Source: an uncultured Clostridia bacterium
GTDB lineage: Bacteria > Bacillota > Clostridia > Christensenellales > Borkfalkiaceae
Reading direction: 5' to 3'
NCBI GenBank assembly: GCA_947624005.1
Contig: CANQHV010000001.1
Location: 1-64,000, forward strand
Length of the DNA stretch: 64,000 bases
Made by a program: the position numbers and the translations under genes. The notes beneath the pieces are model-generated. The model worked only from the letters and a program-made list of their open reading frames with translations. It did no database searches and was not told the origin of the DNA. The first letter of the stretch is position 1. Each line of letters starts with the position of its first letter. Positions 61,272 through 64,000 of this stretch are shown here, one piece after another.

Positions 61272-61766
61272 ATGAGTCCGACAAAATTCAACGCACTGTA
61301 CCGCGAACTTAATAATAAGCATTCGTTCAACCAGTTATACAAGGAGTACTATCCCCGAATAATGGCGCACCTTAAACACCGCTTCGGGAATCTGATATCC
61401 GCGGAAGACGTCGCGCAGGACTTGTTTTTTAAACTTCTGAAATCAAATCGTCGGGATTATGTAGAGCACCCTTACTCTTGGATTATGAAAGTCGCCGACA
61501 ATATCGCCATAGACCAGATACGAAGTTCCCACATTGAATCGCCTTTGACCGATTCTTTCCTCGAACCGTTTGACGTGCAACTTGTAGACGACGGCGAAGT
61601 AATAAAATATTTTGAGTTTTTGGACGAAACCACTCAAAGAATTTTGTATATGTACTTTTGGGAGGGTTACAGTTTAAAAGAAATTGCCGCCGTACTTAAT
61701 ATCAAATACGGCAATGTAAGGGCAAAAGTCAGCCGAGCGTATAAAAAATTTAAAGAAAAAATGTAA
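61272..61766 (+). CDS. ECF-type sigma-70 factor
   Basis: The 164-residue protein has sigma region 2 (FNQLYKEYYPRIMAHLKHRF, then SAEDVAQDLFFKLL and HPYSWIMKVADNIAIDQIR) and region 4 (LDETTQRILYMYFWEGYSLK, EIAAVLNIKYGNVRAKVSR). There is no region 1 or 3, as in ECF factors. Its stop codon lies inside a TGTAAC-N16-CGTC promoter for the next gene, the pattern recognised by several Bacillus ECF factors, so it probably drives the two genes behind it. No classical anti-sigma is seen, but the membrane protein at 62671 could serve. Confidence 0.9.
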   Translation: MSPTKFNALYRELNNKHSFNQLYKEYYPRIMAHLKHRFGNLISAEDVAQDLFFKLLKSNRRDYVEHPYSWIMKVADNIAIDQIRSSHIESPLTDSFLEPFDVQLVDDGEVIKYFEFLDETTQRILYMYFWEGYSLKEIAAVLNIKYGNVRAKVSRAYKKFKEKM

Positions 61767-61787
61767 CATTTTTAAAATTTTTACGTC
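61762..61787 (+). promoter_or_regulatory. ECF-type promoter before the papain-like gene
   Basis: TGTAAC (61762-61767), exactly 16 bp, CGTC (61784-61787). This matches the TGWAAC-N16-CGTC pattern of SigM/SigW/SigX-like factors. The -35 overlaps the stop codon of the ECF sigma gene. The start point would fall near 61794, about 30 nt before the ATG. Confidence 0.7.
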
Positions 61788-61823
61788 CTATATTGTAACA
61801 AACATTTAAAGGAGTTTTTATTT

Positions 61824-62663
61824 ATGTTATTGCATTTAGGTTCTTTTATGATAAGCGCCGTTGCGCTTTTCGGCTCGGTTTTTGCACCCGCGGAAACGGT
61901 CGCGCAGAGTTACGACCGTTCGGACGAAATTTATTACTACGAAACCATTTACGATAACGAAGACGTGCCTATGCCGACCGCCGCAGATGCATTCAATATC
62001 TATTATACAACCAAAGAAAACCCTTCATATCATTATCTGGCGGCACGGTGTCCCGAATATACTTACGCTCCCGCCGTGGGCTGCTGCGCTTCGATTGCCG
62101 CAGGCAATCTTATAGGTTATTACGACAGATTCGACGAAAATCTGATTCCCGACCATAAATCCGGTACTGCCATAAGAGAAACTTATTTATACACAATCCA
62201 AGACGCGGGAGTAAAAGCGGTTATCGATAAACTGTACGAATATATAACGGGCGACGGCTACGGCGCAACCGAAGAACAGTTTAAAGACGGAGTTACAAGG
62301 TTTTGCAACGAAAAGGGCAAAAATATAAGCTTCACCTCTTGTATGCGCAACGGTTCGTTCAGCTACGAAACGGCGAAAAGCTATCTCGACGCCAACATAC
62401 CCGTAGTAATGTTTTCAAGCGGCTATAACGTCTGTACGATATATTCTTACGACCACGAAGACGAAGTTGATTACGTCTATTCAAGCGCAAACCATATTAT
62501 GGTAGGCTTCGGGTATGACGAATACGTATACACCACTTCGAACGGTACCGAAAAATACGAATATATTTCGGTGTCGTCGGGTCTTGATTCAAAGCCGAGC
62601 GGACTTTACAATATAAATATGCAGACGAAAATAAATAACGTATTGGCAATAAATATTTATTAA
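61824..62663 (+). CDS. Secreted papain/C39-like protein
   Basis: The 279-residue protein has a hydrophobic N terminus (GSFMISAVALFGSVFAPA, probable signal, unusually without basic residues). The core is like the C39/papain-type fold: YAPAVGCCASIAAGNLIGYY, with Cys87 or Cys88 as nucleophile, and later SSANHIMVGFGYDE with His224 as the base. It could be a protease, a peptidoglycan hydrolase or an inactive relative. AAAGGAG lies 9 nt before ATG. It follows the ECF promoter and precedes a membrane protein by 7 bp, so the three genes form one unit. Confidence 0.72.
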   Translation: MLLHLGSFMISAVALFGSVFAPAETVAQSYDRSDEIYYYETIYDNEDVPMPTAADAFNIYYTTKENPSYHYLAARCPEYTYAPAVGCCASIAAGNLIGYYDRFDENLIPDHKSGTAIRETYLYTIQDAGVKAVIDKLYEYITGDGYGATEEQFKDGVTRFCNEKGKNISFTSCMRNGSFSYETAKSYLDANIPVVMFSSGYNVCTIYSYDHEDEVDYVYSSANHIMVGFGYDEYVYTTSNGTEKYEYISVSSGLDSKPSGLYNINMQTKINNVLAINIY

Positions 62664-62670
62664 AAGACAT

Positions 62671-63363
62671 ATGAACGCAAAAAAATTTTTAAAACAACAC
62701 GCCGAAGCTTACCGAAAAAAGCTTCTCGAAGAAAGCAATACGGAAATTTACGAATGTTATTTCGAAAACAGCGAAGATACGGCAGTCAACGAACACTGGC
62801 TGGTACGCTACCGCAAATGGATTATAGCGGCGGCGTGCGTGCTTATAGCCGCAATAATTGCCACTATGTGCGTATTGCTTTTATATCGCCCGAAAAAAGA
62901 CCCCGTAATCTACCTTGAACAAAATCAGGTAAAAAGCAATTCCACTATCGAAGAAATGAGCGGCGATATGAAGGAGTTTTCTTTCGATATTGATAATACC
63001 TTATATTCGGTAGACGTGGAAAAAACGAGTGATAGTTTAAGTAATGATGTCTTATGTTATGAAGTATCCGTTAATAGTCTTGATACGCTTGTAAAGCTTA
63101 ACTTTGTTGCTGTATGTAATATAAATTATGTTTATGACAATATTAAATTAACGGATAACTATATCGCTACGGAATTACACGATTATTCTGTTTTATATAA
63201 ACAGGAACCAGACGTTGATACCAAACTCGGATTACCGTTATTGGAAGGTTCCGCAGAGTTGAAAAAAGGTTCGGAAGTTATATATATAACAATGTATTCC
63301 GAATATATACTCGACGACGGGAACGGGTCGTTCCTTGAAACGATAGAAAAAATGTTTATCTGA
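62671..63363 (+). CDS. Single-pass membrane protein, possible anti-sigma partner
   Basis: Not a recognised family. The 230-residue protein has about 48 cytoplasmic residues (AEAYRKKLLEESNTEIYECY, helical and charged), one helix at about 50-72 (IIAAACVLIAAIIATMCVLL) and an outer part of about 155 residues, largely beta, ending IEKMFI. Size and layout fit a transmembrane anti-sigma factor, and it follows an ECF sigma gene and a papain-like gene, but no zinc-binding HxxxCxxC is present. No clear ribosome site lies in the 7-bp gap. The second half of the gene has AT-rich codons. Confidence 0.65.
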   Translation: MNAKKFLKQHAEAYRKKLLEESNTEIYECYFENSEDTAVNEHWLVRYRKWIIAAACVLIAAIIATMCVLLLYRPKKDPVIYLEQNQVKSNSTIEEMSGDMKEFSFDIDNTLYSVDVEKTSDSLSNDVLCYEVSVNSLDTLVKLNFVAVCNINYVYDNIKLTDNYIATELHDYSVLYKQEPDVDTKLGLPLLEGSAELKKGSEVIYITMYSEYILDDGNGSFLETIEKMFI

Positions 63364-63372
63364 ATTTATTTA

Positions 63373-63417
63373 TAAGACCTGCGGCGGGGAGTATCCCGCC
63401 GCAGGTCTTATATTTCG
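63373..63417 (+). terminator. Terminator of the ECF operon
   Basis: A 16-bp perfect GC stem (63373-63388 with 63395-63410), followed by TATTTCGATTTTTTT. Confidence 0.7.
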
Positions 63418-63502
63418 ATTTTTTTACCGTGCAATCAGCCGTCAAACGAAATGCAAAATACCGCGCGAACTTATGGATTCTCTCGGGTAAAAATCACAAA
63501 AT

Positions 63503-63528
63503 AAAAGCACGGAAAAAACCGTGCTTTT
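63503..63528 (-). terminator. Terminator of the tRNA cluster
   Basis: AAAAGCACGG and CCGTGCTTTT (loop AAAAAA) just past the tRNA-Glu 3' end on the minus strand. Confidence 0.8.
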
Positions 63529-63532
63529 ATTT

Positions 63533-63607
63533 TGGTGACCCCTACGGGACTCGAACCCATGATACCACCGTGAAAGGGTGATGTCTTAACCACTTGACCA
63601 AGGGGCC
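63533..63607 (-). tRNA. tRNA-Glu (anticodon TTC), CCA encoded
   Basis: The acceptor GGCCCCT/AGGGGTC contains one G-T pair, the anticodon loop is CTTTCAC with TTC, the T loop is TTCGAGT, and the discriminator A is followed by CCA. Last of three tRNAs on the minus strand. Confidence 0.95.
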
Positions 63608-63642
63608 TTGCGCTGCGCATGGCGCAACTGTTAAATTGTTTG

Positions 63643-63720
63643 TGGTAGCGACGGGTGGATTCGAACCGCCGACCTGCCGGGTATGAACCGGCCGCTATAG
63701 ACCGACTAAGCTACGTCGCC
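63643..63720 (-). tRNA. tRNA-Met, elongator-like (anticodon CAT), CCA encoded
   Basis: The anticodon stem GCCGG/CCGGC holds loop TTCATAC, as in clostridial elongator tRNA-Met, and the 3' end is ACCA. The fold has a G-T acceptor pair, a T-T mismatch in the D stem and a C-A mismatch in the T stem (GGCGG/CCACC). An Ile-2 (lysidine) identity cannot be fully excluded. Confidence 0.85.
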
Positions 63721-63743
63721 TTATTGCCCGCAAAGCGGGCGCT

Positions 63744-63821
<78 letters not shown>

Positions 63822-63838
63822 ATATATCAAGCTGTATT

Positions 63839-63867
63839 ATTCTATTATAAAAACGCCTTTTTGTCAA
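63839..63867 (-). promoter_or_regulatory. Promoter of the fMet-Met-Glu tRNA cluster
   Basis: On the minus strand TTGACA (63862-63867), 17 bp, TAGAAT (63839-63844). Confidence 0.7.
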
Positions 63868-63943
63868 CTGTTTTTGCGCCTTAAAAAATATTTTATTTAA
63901 CTTCCGCGCACCGTTCGCGCGCGCAAATTTTTCACCGATTGTC

Positions 63944-63972
63944 TTGATAAAATCCGCGCGCCGTGTTATAAT
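63944..63972 (+). promoter_or_regulatory. Promoter of the gene running off the window, leaderless
   Basis: TTGATA (63944-63949), 17 bp, TATAAT (63967-63972), then 6 nt to the ATG at 63979, so the transcript probably starts at the start codon. Confidence 0.7.
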
Positions 63973-63978
63973 CGTATT

Positions 63979-64000
63979 ATGAACGTGGACCTGTCGCAGT
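63979..64000 (+). CDS. Start of a gene cut by the window end
   Basis: Only seven codons are visible (MNVDLSQ). The call rests on the consensus promoter directly before the ATG. Product unknown. Confidence 0.5.

Overview
The window looks like the chromosome of a spore-former-lineage Firmicute, probably an uncultured gut Clostridia member; this is inferred from gene content and no database was searched. Supporting features are a spoVT-spoVB-yabN(mazG)-dus block like the one near the Bacillus origin, a leucine T-box, sigma-A promoters of the TTGACA-17-TATAAT type, luxS, pyruvate phosphate dikinase, a zinc-type bS18 and tRNA genes with encoded CCA. Most genes are GC-balanced to GC-rich with strong RNY codon bias; several inserts are clearly more AT-rich.

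Layout. 0.2-11.4 kb: two divergent plsY-like acyltransferase genes, an XRE regulator next to a zinc-ribbon/8-TM/InlB-repeat protein, an aminotransferase, a P-loop protein, threonine synthase, and an OmpR-type two-component system whose kinase has almost no external domain. Three promoters here (plsY1, small membrane protein-plsY2, and the two-component operon itself) share one geometry: TTAAC-type direct repeats every 11 bp, ending 8 nt before the -10. This looks like a small regulon of the local response regulator. 11.4-18.6 kb: comEC, the spoVT block, and an intergenic cluster of six DnaA boxes. 18.6-20.8 kb: a two-gene chromate-type transporter with a divergent LysR gene. 20.8-24.9 kb: an AT-rich island with AbiH, a DUF262-HNH nuclease, an EcoRI-type adenine methyltransferase and an XRE controller, ending beside tRNA-Arg. 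25-28.5 kb: ppdK with a 93-bp duplication of its 3' end flanking a small AT-rich insert.

28.5-48.4 kb: a MATE transporter, T-box-leuA, lgt, a PAS-PP2C phosphatase with a cysteine cluster, a lipid kinase and cca driven by divergent promoters sharing one palindromic -35, a membrane-anchored unknown, rpsF-ssb-rpsR, a repeat-flanked XRE/lipoprotein cassette, and the operon ilvB-ilvN-ilvD-leuC-leuD-leuB-yggS (no ilvC seen). 48.6-57.6 kb: an operon for a membrane-anchored protein and a 2480-residue InlB-repeat lipoprotein. 57.6-64 kb: a four-helix-bundle gene, an array of about 14 mini-hairpins behind luxS, a HAD phosphatase, rarA, an ECF sigma factor followed by an ECF-type promoter driving a papain-like protein and a membrane protein, three tRNAs (Glu, Met, fMet), and the start of a leaderless gene.

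Recurring themes are leaderless transcripts (-10 box 6-9 nt before ATG), operators placed in promoter spacers, GC-rich hairpins in 5' leaders, and small AT-rich cassettes bounded by direct repeats.
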